Shown: positions 1-7,305 of the stretch, piece after piece | Layout of the letters: every line of letters begins with the position of its first letter | Numbering within the stretch: position 1 is the stretch's first letter | NCBI GenBank assembly: GCA_937858255.1 | Contig: CALLZQ010000164.1 | Span: 1 to 13,955, forward strand | DNA: 13,955 nt | Source: an uncultured Tabrizicola sp. | GTDB taxonomy: Bacteria; Pseudomonadota; Alphaproteobacteria; Rhodobacterales; Rhodobacteraceae | Direction: 5' to 3' | Program-made: the position numbers and the translations under genes | Notes under the pieces: model-generated | Database searches by the model: none | What the model was told of the DNA's origin: nothing | Seen by the model: the letters and a program-made list of their open reading frames with translations, nothing else

Positions 1-2338
1 TCTGGCTGCCCCAGGAATGATACATCGCCATCGGCCGCTGGGTCAGCGCGTGCAGGGGATAGTCCGCCGCCTCGGCCTCGCCAAAGGGCGGATACCAGAT
101 CGGCAGCGGCGACATCGCCTGCCTTAAACGCGGGCGCAGGTGTTCGGGCGGCTGCGGATGGCCATGCCCCTCGGCGGCCAACTGGAACCGGCGCATCGGC
201 TCGGACCAGATGTTGAAGAGATAGGGCTGCGGGCTGTCGAACAGCCCCACCTCGACCGCCCAATCCTGATAGGCGGCATTCCAGGGTTTGAAGAACCCCG
301 CCCCCTCGGGCACATGCGCCTGATAAAACCCGCCGTTTTCGATATAACGGTCCAGTTGCGCGGGGTTTGGCGCCCCCCGCCCCTCGGCACTGCCATCGCC
401 GCGAAAGCCGATCAGCGGCCCCACACCCGGGCGGCGCTGGTGGTTCACGATGTAGTCGGCATAGTCCTTGAACTTGGGCGTGCCATCCTCATTCACCATC
501 GGCGCCAGCCCAAGGCGCGCGCCAAGGTCCAAAAGCACCGACTGGAACCCCCGCACATCGCGGTCCGGTTCCACCACCGGCCAGCGGATCGCGTCGCCCG
601 CCGCCTCTGGCTCACTCACCGGGCGGTCGAGCATAGAGATACAGTCATGCCGCTCCAGATAGGTGGTATCGGGCAGGATCAGATCGGCATAGGCGACCAT
701 CTCACTGGCATAGGCATCGGAATAGATGATGCGCGGGATGACATATTCCCCATCCGCGCCCTTGTCGGTCAGCATGGCCATGACCTCGGCGGTATTCATC
801 GAGGAATTCCACGCCATATTGGCCATATAGAGGAACAGCGTGTCGATCCGGTAGGGATCGCCGGCATGGGCATTGGGAATGACCATATGCATCAGCCCAT
901 GTGCCGAGAACGGATTTTCCCATGAAAACGCCTTGTCAATCCGGGCCGGGCTGCCATCGGGGTTCAGCGCCAACTGATCCGTGGCGCGGACATAGCCCAG
1001 ATGCGGGCCGGACAGCGGCTTGCCGGGGACAGAGATGAAATGCGGGGTCGGATGCGCCTCAACCGGTTTCGGGTAGGGCGGCTTCATCCGCCAGCTTCCG
1101 GGCGTTTCAACCGCGCCAAGCAGGATTTGCAGCAGATGCAGCGCCCGTGCGGTCTGGAACCCGTTGGAATGGGCCGAAATCCCCCGCATGGCGTGGAAAG
1201 ACACCGGGCGCCCCACCATCCGCGCGTGCTGGTCGCCACGGAAATCGGTCCAGGGCTGCTCGATGACGACAGGGTGGTTGAAGGCCACATCGGCCAGTTC
1301 CGCCGCAAGCGCGCGGATCCGCGCCGCCGGCACGCCGCAGCGCTCGGCCACCGCCTCGGGCGCGTATTCGGGCGCCAGATAGGTTTCGGCCATATGCTGA
1401 AAAACCGTGCGATGGCCCTGCCAGACCGCCCCCAGATCGGGGCGAACCCCCTGCCTGTCCCAGGGCGCGGGCTGGCCGGTCGCCCGGTCAATGACAAAGG
1501 GCTGCGCCTCGGCATTGCGGACAAACAGGCCCTTTTCCGGCCCCTCGGTTTCATTGATCAGATAGGGCGCGTTGGTGTAGCGCGCCAGATAGTCCAGATC
1601 GACCTTGCCTGCCTCTAACAGACAATGGATCAGCGACAGGATCAGCAGACCATCCGTGCCCGGCGTGATGCCGATCCAGTCATCGGCCACGGCGTTATAG
1701 CCCGAGCGGATCGGGTTGACCCCGATCACCCGCGCGCCCCGCGCCTTGAGCTTGCCGATACCGATCTTGATCGGGTTGCTGTCATGATCCTCGGCCACGC
1801 CGAACAGGACGAACAGCCGGCTCCGCTCCCAATCCGGGGCGCCGAATTCCCAAAAGGCACCGCCCAGCGTGTAGATTCCCGCCGCCGCCATATTGACCGA
1901 GCAAAACCCGCCATGGGCGGCATAATTGGGCGTGCCAAAGGCCTGCGCCCACCAGCCGGTAAAGCTCTGGCTCTGGTCGCGGCCGGTAAAGAAGGCCAAC
2001 TTCTCCGGCGCCGTCTCGCGCAACGGTCTCAGCCAGGATACCGCCAGTTCCAGCGCCTCATCCCATGAAATCTCTTCAAAGGCGCCCGAGCCGCGCGGCC
2101 CGACCCGGCGCAGGGGCGCGCGCAGGCGCGAGGGCGCCGTGACCTGCATGATGCCGCTGGCCCCCTTGGCGCAGAGGACACCCTTGTTGATCGGATGGTC
2201 GCGGTTGCCCTCGATATAGCGCACACGGCCCGATTTCAGATGCACATTGATGCCGCAGCGGCAGGCGCACATGTAACAGGTGGTCTTGCGCACCTCGTCC
2301 GAGACGGGTGCCGAGAGTTCGATGCGCGGTTGGTTCAT
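1..2338 (-). CDS. soeA: SoeA-like molybdopterin oxidoreductase, catalytic subunit of sulfite dehydrogenase (partial, C-terminus off left edge)
   Basis: The minus-strand frame is open from ATG at 2338 to position 1, giving about 779 residues; about 170-200 C-terminal residues are probably missing. It is a member of the molybdopterin (bis-MGD) oxidoreductase family. A [4Fe-4S] motif is at Cys21, Cys24, Cys28 and Cys56 (CYMCACRC, then LCAKG). Cys146 in GGFCSVNMAA is a plausible Mo ligand (inference). PDTTYLER and TQRPMAMYHSWGSQ near the window edge are typical of the family. No Tat signal is seen, which fits a cytoplasmic enzyme such as SoeA of SoeABC, which oxidises sulfite to sulfate and feeds electrons through SoeB and SoeC to quinone. 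The start has a good SD (AGGGAG, 2345-2350) six bases upstream. The SoeA call rests on this shape and on its position beside xsc, whose product is sulfite. Other CISM-family enzymes (thiosulfate or polysulfide reductase-like) are the main alternative; soeB and soeC should lie to the left. Confidence 0.8.
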   Translation of the reverse strand, partial: MNQPRIELSAPVSDEVRKTTCYMCACRCGINVHLKSGRVRYIEGNRDHPINKGVLCAKGASGIMQVTAPSRLRAPLRRVGPRGSGAFEEISWDEALELAVSWLRPLRETAPEKLAFFTGRDQSQSFTGWWAQAFGTPNYAAHGGFCSVNMAAAGIYTLGGAFWEFGAPDWERSRLFVLFGVAEDHDSNPIKIGIGKLKARGARVIGVNPIRSGYNAVADDWIGITPGTDGLLILSLIHCLLEAGKVDLDYLARYTNAPYLINETEGPEKGLFVRNAEAQPFVIDRATGQPAPWDRQGVRPDLGAVWQGHRTVFQHMAETYLAPEYAPEAVAERCGVPAARIRALAAELADVAFNHPVVIEQPWTDFRGDQHARMVGRPVSFHAMRGISAHSNGFQTARALHLLQILLGAVETPGSWRMKPPYPKPVEAHPTPHFISVPGKPLSGPHLGYVRATDQLALNPDGSPARIDKAFSWENPFSAHGLMHMVIPNAHAGDPYRIDTLFLYMANMAWNSSMNTAEVMAMLTDKGADGEYVIPRIIYSDAYASEMVAYADLILPDTTYLERHDCISMLDRPVSEPEAAGDAIRWPVVEPDRDVRGFQSVLLDLGARLGLAPMVNEDGTPKFKDYADYIVNHQRRPGVGPLIGFRGDGSAEGRGAPNPAQLDRYIENGGFYQAHVPEGAGFFKPWNAAYQDWAVEVGLFDSPQPYLFNIWSEPMRRFQLAAEGHGHPQPPEHLRPRLRQAMSPLPIWYPPFGEAEAADYPLHALTQRPMAMYHSWGSQ

Positions 2339-2480
2339 GCCTCTCTCCCTGCCCTGATCCCGTCGACGATGGCCCCACCCTCACCACCGGCGGCTTTGCT
2401 GTCCACCGGCTTCAAGAGATCGGAACAAGGCCTGCCAGCCGGCAGATCATCCCATCGGCAGGCGCCGGCCAAAGCGCGCG

Positions 2481-2510
2481 AAATTTCTATATCAATCATG
2501 TATCAATTTC
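2481..2510 (-). promoter_or_regulatory. AT-rich island with TATCAAT direct repeat, candidate soeA promoter/operator
   Basis: In the 184-bp gap between the citrate synthase stop and the soeA start, 2481-2510 is strikingly AT-rich against a GC-rich background. It holds TATCAAT twice (2490-2496 and 2501-2507), exactly 11 bp apart, so both copies lie on the same face of the helix. The gap carries no ORF with a plausible product. A role in soeA control is inferred from position only, and no confident -35/-10 pair was found. Confidence 0.4.
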
Positions 2511-2522
2511 ATCCCTGCCTGC

Positions 2523-3671
2523 CTAGCCCGAAACCGACACACGCTCTGCGAGGGGAACAAACGTCCGTTCTTCGGGCCCGTTATAGGCGGTCAGCGGGCG
2601 GATCAGGATATTGCCGGCCAGTTGCTCACGACATTGCGCCACCCAGCCCGGCACCCGGCCAATCGCAAAGATCGGCACATAGAGGTCCATCGGAATCCCG
2701 TGGAGCTGATAGGCGACACCGGCATAGAAATCGACATTCACGTTCAGGCCATGGCGGGCATAGGGCTTCATCGCCTCGACCACAGCTTGCAGGATCGCGT
2801 ACCACTCTGGCGCGCCCATCTCCTCACCCAGCCGCCGCACGCCTCCGCGCATGTGGCGGGCGCGGGGGTCCTCGGCCCGCTAACCGCGGTGGCCGAACCC
2901 CGCCACCGCCTCTTTCGCCGCGCGCTTGGCGCGGACATAATCGGCGGCCCGTTCGGGCGTGCCGATCTCTTGCACCATCTTCATCACATCCTCGGCCGCC
3001 CCGCCATGCGCCGGACCTGCCAGCGTGGACAGCGCCGTGACGATGGCGCCATGCAGGTTCGCCTCGGTCCCGACCGTCACCCGCGCGGCAAAGCTGGAGG
3101 CGTTCGACCCATGTTCGGCATGCAGGATCATATCCACATCGGCCAGCCGCGCCGCATCCTCGGACGGGTTCTCGCCCTTGAGCATCCGCAGCCAGTTCGC
3201 GGCATGGCCAAGCCCCGGGTCCGGCGCCACCGGCGCCCGGCCATTGCGGATGGCATGATGCGCCGCCACGATCATCGGCACCTGCGCGGTCAGGCGGAGA
3301 CCGTTGTCCAGAAAGCCCGCATCGCTGGCATCCTGCGAGGCCGGCTCCAGCGCCGCGAGGGCGGAAACACAGGTCCGCAGCACATCCATCGGATGACCAT
3401 CCTTGATCTGGCCGATGATTTCGTAAATGGCCGTTGGCAGCACCCGCGCCGCCGCCAGCTGCGCCTTGAAGGCGGTCAGCTGGTCCGCATCCGGCAACTC
3501 GCCCAGCATGATCAGATGCGCGACCTCTTCAAAGGTCGCCTGCGTCGCCAGATCGTGAATCGAATAACCACGATAGCTGAGCTTTCCCGCCGTCCCGTCG
3601 ATATCCGAGATGGCAGAGCGTTCGAAATAGATGCCCTTGAGGCCGCGATTGATCTTGATGTCCTCGCCCAT
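2523..3671 (-). pseudogene. citrate synthase family gene interrupted by an in-frame amber codon
   Basis: ATG at 3671 has an SD GGAGG (3680-3684) eight bases upstream. The frame then encodes a type II citrate/2-methylcitrate synthase that would be about 381 residues, a usual length. Visible landmarks are His187 in HAEHGSNASSF, GPAHGG at 219-224, and GFGHR ending at Arg262. Codon 264 is TAG (2880-2882). The same frame continues afterwards with RAEDPRARHM, the catalytic Asp314 (LNVNVDFYAG) and FAIGRVPGW to a TAG at 2523-2525. No frameshift is needed. The usual GHRVYRAEDPR has become GHR-Gly-stop-RAEDPR, so two adjacent codons differ. The truncated 263-residue product lacks the catalytic Asp and the CoA-binding C-terminal part and should be inactive. 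An intact enzyme would condense acetyl-CoA from Pta with oxaloacetate. Citrate and methylcitrate synthases cannot be told apart here. A base-calling error or amber suppression are alternatives to true decay. Confidence 0.85.
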
Positions 3672-3706
3672 GGGCTTAGCCTCCGCTCGCAAGACAGGGG
3701 AATGGA

Positions 3707-4561
3707 ATGTCGGTACTCGACCAAGCATATGAAATCGCCCGCAACCGCCGCCCGCGCGTGGTCTTCCCCGAGGCGGATGATCCGCGTGTGGCCGAGGCGA
3801 TGGCGCGATTGGCCGCTGAGGGGCTGGCCCAGCCGCTGCCCCTTGCCGCACCGGATGAGGCGCAGCTTGCCGCGTTGGTCGCCTCGCGCGGGCTGAAAGA
3901 GGGGTTGGCGCGCCGGATGCTGGAGCGCCCGCTGATCCGCGCCGCGGCAATGGTCGCCGCCGGACAGGCCGAGGCGATGGTTGCAGGCGCCGACAGCCCG
4001 ACGCGAAAGGTGATAGAGGCGGCGGGCCTTGCCATCGGACTGGCAGAGGGGGTGACGCTGCCCTCGTCCTTTTTCCTCATGCGCTTCCCCGACGGGCGCG
4101 AGATGATCTGGGCCGACTGCGCCGTGAATGTCGCCCCCGATGCCGAGGGGCTGGCCGCCATCGCCCGCGCCTCGGCCACAACGGCTACCGCGCTGATGGG
4201 CGCGGCGCGGGTGGCGCTCTTGTCCTTTTCCACCGGGGCCAGCGGCACCGGACCCAGCGTCGATGCCGTGCGGGCGGCGGCTGAGGCGACGGGCTTTGCA
4301 GGCCCGTTGCAGGCCGATGCTGCACTGAATGCCGGGATTGCCGCCAAGAAAGGCGCCGATTTCGCCGACCCAAATGTCCTGATCTTCCCCAACCTCGATG
4401 CCGGGAACATCGCGTATAAATTGGCGCAGGAGCTAGCCGGCGCACAGGCGATCGGGCCCTTTCTGCAAGGCTTTGCCCGGCCTGTCTGCGATCTGTCGCG
4501 GGGGGCGTCGGTGGCGGATATCGTCGCCGCGACCGTGATCACCGCCGCCCTTTCGGCCTGA
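3707..4561 (+). CDS. pta: phosphate acetyltransferase (acetyl phosphate to acetyl-CoA)
   Basis: A 284-residue PTA_PTB-family protein that converts the acetyl phosphate made by Xsc, plus CoA, to acetyl-CoA and phosphate in the cytoplasm. Family landmarks are DCAVNVAPD (137-145), VLIFPNLDAGNIAYKL (224-239) and GPFLQGFARPVCDLSRGASV (250-269). Ser264, Arg265 and Asp271 align with catalytic Ser309, Arg310 and Asp316 of Methanosarcina thermophila Pta. It is somewhat shorter than the usual 320-330 residues, with the slack in the N-terminal third. The start has AGGGG (3696-3700) six bases upstream. In many taurine and sulfonate degraders pta directly follows xsc. Here it is on the opposite strand, convergent with tauE and divergent from the citrate synthase with only 35 bp between the two starts, so its promoter must overlap the citrate synthase 5' end. 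No TauR-like repeat was seen there. Confidence 0.9.
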   Translation: MSVLDQAYEIARNRRPRVVFPEADDPRVAEAMARLAAEGLAQPLPLAAPDEAQLAALVASRGLKEGLARRMLERPLIRAAAMVAAGQAEAMVAGADSPTRKVIEAAGLAIGLAEGVTLPSSFFLMRFPDGREMIWADCAVNVAPDAEGLAAIARASATTATALMGAARVALLSFSTGASGTGPSVDAVRAAAEATGFAGPLQADAALNAGIAAKKGADFADPNVLIFPNLDAGNIAYKLAQELAGAQAIGPFLQGFARPVCDLSRGASVADIVAATVITAALSA

Positions 4562-4590
4562 TCACCCTTGTCATATACGTACATTTCATT

Positions 4591-4611
4591 CATCCGAAAG
4601 GATGGTTTTTT
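4591..4611 (+). terminator. candidate terminator after pta
   Basis: Thirty bases past the pta stop, CATCC-GAAA-GGATG forms a 5-bp stem with a stable GAAA tetraloop, followed by GTTTTTT (4605-4611). The stem is short, but the loop and T-run fit a rho-independent terminator on the plus strand. The rest of the 82-bp convergent gap up to the tauE stop shows no clear terminator for the minus strand. Confidence 0.5.
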
Positions 4612-4643
4612 GGCCTGAAATTGCACAATTCGAACATTCCCGC

Positions 4644-5381
4644 TCATGCCAGCGACTTCCAAATCCCCGCCACGGACAGGCCTGCCAGCAGCAAAATCGC
4701 AAAGCGGCGAAAGTCCTGCGGACTGGCGGCATGGAACCGCCGCCCCCCGGCCCACAGGCCCACCAGCATGAAAGGCAGCCCATAGACCGTCGCCACAAAG
4801 CTGTCGCGGGTGATCTGCCCCGCGTTCCACAGCACCGGCAGCGACCACAGGTCCAGCGCGGTGAAATAAGCGTTCCCCGTGGCCGGGAATCCCGCCGGCG
4901 CAACGCCTTGGGCGGTAAAGAACCCGGCCCCCGGCAAGCCCCCCACCGCCGCGCCATTGGCCAGACCCGAGACGATCCCCACGCCCAGATGCGCCGGCCC
5001 ACCCTGCGGCGGGATGCGCAGCCCCGCCCAAAGCATCCCGCACATCGCCAGGACAAACAGCGACAGAAACGCCCGCCCCGTATCGACGCCCACGGCCTGA
5101 ATCGCCCAGACCCCTGCCGGCACCCCGACCAGACAGCCCAGAAACAGCGACCGCACCCGCCCCCAATCGATATGGGCGCGGATGCCCGCCGCCTGCCCTG
5201 CTGTCATGGCGATATCCGACAGGATCACCACCGCGACAAAGGGAAAGGGATCCGTCACCAGCGCAGCAAAGCTCATCACAAGTGCCGCAAAGCCAAAGCC
5301 GGAATAGCCGCGCACATAGCCCGCGACCAGCATCCCCAGCGCCACGACCAGCGCCGCGCCAGGGGAAAGGTCAAAGGGCAT
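4644..5381 (-). CDS. tauE: TauE/SafE-family sulfite exporter
   Basis: A 245-residue, very hydrophobic inner-membrane protein of the TauE/SafE (formerly DUF81) family, proposed to export the sulfite released by Xsc. Homologues in Paracoccus taurine clusters have been called TauZ. The family's internal duplication is visible as two glycine-rich segments, GYVRGYSGFGFAAL (21-34) and GIVSGLANGAAVGGLP (135-150). Hydrophobic stretches suggest about seven or eight membrane segments, beginning near residues 9-27. The ATG (5379-5381) shares its A with the xsc stop (TGATG), so translation is probably coupled to xsc. The substrate (sulfite versus sulfate or another small anion) is inferred from context. 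With soeA nearby, the cell appears to have two ways to deal with sulfite. Confidence 0.88.
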   Translation of the reverse strand: MPFDLSPGAALVVALGMLVAGYVRGYSGFGFAALVMSFAALVTDPFPFVAVVILSDIAMTAGQAAGIRAHIDWGRVRSLFLGCLVGVPAGVWAIQAVGVDTGRAFLSLFVLAMCGMLWAGLRIPPQGGPAHLGVGIVSGLANGAAVGGLPGAGFFTAQGVAPAGFPATGNAYFTALDLWSLPVLWNAGQITRDSFVATVYGLPFMLVGLWAGGRRFHAASPQDFRRFAILLLAGLSVAGIWKSLA

Positions 5382-7156
5382 CAGAGCGCCTGCTGCGGCC
5401 GCATATCGGCGGCCGAGATCCCCGCCACCTCGACCGGCTTTTTCATCGCATCGCGGCGGAAGGGCTCGCCCAGTTCCTGATTGATCAGCGCCTCGATCAG
5501 CGTGGTCTTGCCGGCCTTCTGATCCGCGAGCGCCTGGGTCAGCACCTCTCGCAATTCCTCCATGGTGCGCGCCTGCACCCCTTGCAGCCCGCAGGCCCGG
5601 GCGATGCCGGCATAGCTGACGCCTTCATCGAGTTCAGTGCCCACGAAATTGTCGTGGAACCAAAGGGTTGAGTTGCGCTTTTCCGCGCCCCATTGGTAGT
5701 TGCGGAAGACGACCATGGTGATCGCCGGCCATTCCTTGCGCCCGATGGCGGTCAGCTCCGTCACCGAAATGCCAAAGGCACCATCGCCGGCAAAGCCCAC
5801 AACCGGCGTATCGGGGCAGGCGATCTTGGCGCCGATGATCGACGGCAGACCATAGCCGCAGGGGCCAAACAGGCCCGGCGCCAGATATTTCCGCCCCGCC
5901 TCAAAGGTCGGGTAGGCATTACCGATGGCGCAGTTGTTGCCGATATCCGAAGAGATGATCGCCTCTTTGGGCAGCGCCGATTGAATGGCGCGCCAGGCCA
6001 TGCGCGGGCTCATCCAGTCCGGCTTGGCCGCGCGGGCCCGTTCATTCCACGAGGTGCCGGGGTCGTCATCCTCATGATCCATGCTGGCCAGTTGCTGCGC
6101 CCATGCCGATTTCGTCTGCGCGATCAGGGCCTTGCGTGCCTCACGGTCGGCATCCCCCGCCGTCGGCGCCAGCCGCGTGAGGATCCCATCGGCCACCTTG
6201 GCCGCATCGCCGACAATCCCGACCGAGACCTTTTTCGTCAGCCCGATCCGGTTGGGGTTGATATCGACCTGAATGATCTTGGCCGCTTTGGGCCAGTAGT
6301 CCAACCCATAGCCCGGCAGGGTCGAGAAGGGGTTCAGCCGCGTGCCCAGCGCCAAGACCACATCGGCGCGGCTGATCAACTCCATCCCCGCCTTCGATCC
6401 GTTATAGCCAAGCGGGCCGGCAAACAGCGGATGGCTGCCGGGGAAGGCATCGTTATGCTGGTAGCCGACGCAAACCGGCGCATCCAGCCGCTCGGCCAAG
6501 GCCATGCTGGCGGGAATGGCGCCGCCGATGACCACGCCCGCCCCGTTCAGGATCACCGGAAAGCGTGCCGAGGACAGCAGCGCCGCCGCCTCATCCAGCG
6601 CGGCCGCCCCACCCGAGGGCCGCTCGAACTCCACCACCGCCGGCAGGTCGATATCGACCACCTGCGTGAACATATCGCGGGGGAAGTTGATCTGCGCCGG
6701 CGCCGATTGCCGCCGCGCCTGCAAGATCACGCGGTTCAGCACCTCGGCCACCCGGCTCGGGTCGCGGACCTCTTCCTGATAGCAGACCATATCCTTGAAC
6801 AGCGCCATCTGCTCGACTTCCTGAAAGCCGCCCTGCCCGATGGTCTTGTTGGCCGCCTGCGGGGTGACGAGCAGCAGCGGCGTATGGTTCCAATAGGCCG
6901 TCTTGACCGCTGTCACGAAATTGGTGATGCCCGGGCCGTTCTGGGCGATCATCATGCACATCTTGCCGCTGGCGCGGGTAAAGCCGTCGGCCATCATCCC
7001 GCCCGAACCTTCATGCGCGCAATCCCAAAAGGTAATGCCCGCCCGGGGGAACAGATCGGAAATCGGCATGAAGGCCGAACCGATAATGCCAAAGGCATGT
7101 TCGATCCCATGATGCTGAAGCACTTTGACAAAGGCTTCTTCGGTGGTCATGCGCAT
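5381..7156 (-). CDS. xsc: sulfoacetaldehyde acetyltransferase (EC 2.3.3.15)
   Basis: A ThDP-dependent cytoplasmic enzyme that converts sulfoacetaldehyde plus phosphate into acetyl phosphate and sulfite, the key desulfonation step. The start at 7156 gives 591 residues beginning MRMTTEEAF, the family's usual N-terminus and length. GAGGAG (7165-7170) lies eight bases upstream. An open extension to 7228 has no such support and would overlap the promoter. Glu49 in CAHEGSGGM is the expected ThDP-activating glutamate. The ThDP/Mg motif runs from GDG (457-459) to Asn486, followed by YQWGAEKRN, typical of Xsc rather than acetolactate synthase. The TGA stop overlaps the tauE ATG by one base. A pair of TauR-like boxes lies 93-125 bp upstream of the start, so xsc-tauE probably has its own taurine-inducible promoter. 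Confidence 0.96.
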   Translation of the reverse strand: MRMTTEEAFVKVLQHHGIEHAFGIIGSAFMPISDLFPRAGITFWDCAHEGSGGMMADGFTRASGKMCMMIAQNGPGITNFVTAVKTAYWNHTPLLLVTPQAANKTIGQGGFQEVEQMALFKDMVCYQEEVRDPSRVAEVLNRVILQARRQSAPAQINFPRDMFTQVVDIDLPAVVEFERPSGGAAALDEAAALLSSARFPVILNGAGVVIGGAIPASMALAERLDAPVCVGYQHNDAFPGSHPLFAGPLGYNGSKAGMELISRADVVLALGTRLNPFSTLPGYGLDYWPKAAKIIQVDINPNRIGLTKKVSVGIVGDAAKVADGILTRLAPTAGDADREARKALIAQTKSAWAQQLASMDHEDDDPGTSWNERARAAKPDWMSPRMAWRAIQSALPKEAIISSDIGNNCAIGNAYPTFEAGRKYLAPGLFGPCGYGLPSIIGAKIACPDTPVVGFAGDGAFGISVTELTAIGRKEWPAITMVVFRNYQWGAEKRNSTLWFHDNFVGTELDEGVSYAGIARACGLQGVQARTMEELREVLTQALADQKAGKTTLIEALINQELGEPFRRDAMKKPVEVAGISAADMRPQQAL

Positions 7157-7219
7157 CGGGCTGGCTCCTCTGGCGGTATGGCGGCATTGTGGGTTGCGGG
7201 CGCAGGGCCCGGAATTGCA

Positions 7220-7281
7220 CGCCAGCATAGCACCGGCACCATCCGCTCTTAGGGCCAGAGCGTTCGTGAGATTAGGTCCAG
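7220..7281 (-). promoter_or_regulatory. xsc promoter region with paired TauR-like direct repeats
   Basis: Read on the minus strand, CTGGACCTAA (7272-7281) and CTGGCCCTAA (7249-7258) are direct repeats separated by 13 bp, a 23-bp period. They resemble the TauR box CTGGACTTAA that I recall being reported, as a pair of direct repeats, in the Rhodobacter capsulatus tpa promoter. Downstream, GGTGC and then ATGCTGGCG (7220-7228) sit at nearly the same offsets as in the tpa region, suggesting a common promoter layout with a -10 near TATGCT. TauR binding is inference. Confidence 0.65.
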
Positions 7282-7305
7282 TAGTCGCAGGGCAGAAAGC
7301 ACCCC

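Noticed and set aside
2523..2852. Separate 109-residue gene starting at the ATG at 2852
   Set aside because: It is the C-terminal third of citrate synthase in the same frame, with no SD of its own; it is not an independent gene.
2880..2882. Amber codon as programmed pyrrolysine or other recoding
   Set aside because: No pyl genes, PYLIS-like structure or methylamine context is visible, and a Tyr is expected at this site. Mutation or sequencing error is simpler.
2622..3896. Plus-strand 424-codon frame across citrate synthase and the pta start
   Set aside because: Antisense to a conserved citrate synthase frame and out of frame with pta; low-complexity composition typical of shadows.
3676..5166. 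Minus-strand 496-codon frame across pta and tauE
   Set aside because: Its sequence is antisense to pta and out of frame in tauE, both of which match known families.
7157..7228. Longer xsc start giving 24 extra residues
   Set aside because: The extension (MLACNSGPCARN...) is not typical of Xsc and reaches into the promoter, whereas the ATG at 7156 has GAGGAG at ideal spacing.
5693..7252. Plus-strand 519-codon open frame opposite xsc
   Set aside because: Rich in Arg, His, Gly and Gln with no recognisable domain; it is the antisense shadow of a high-GC coding frame whose minus-strand product is clearly Xsc.
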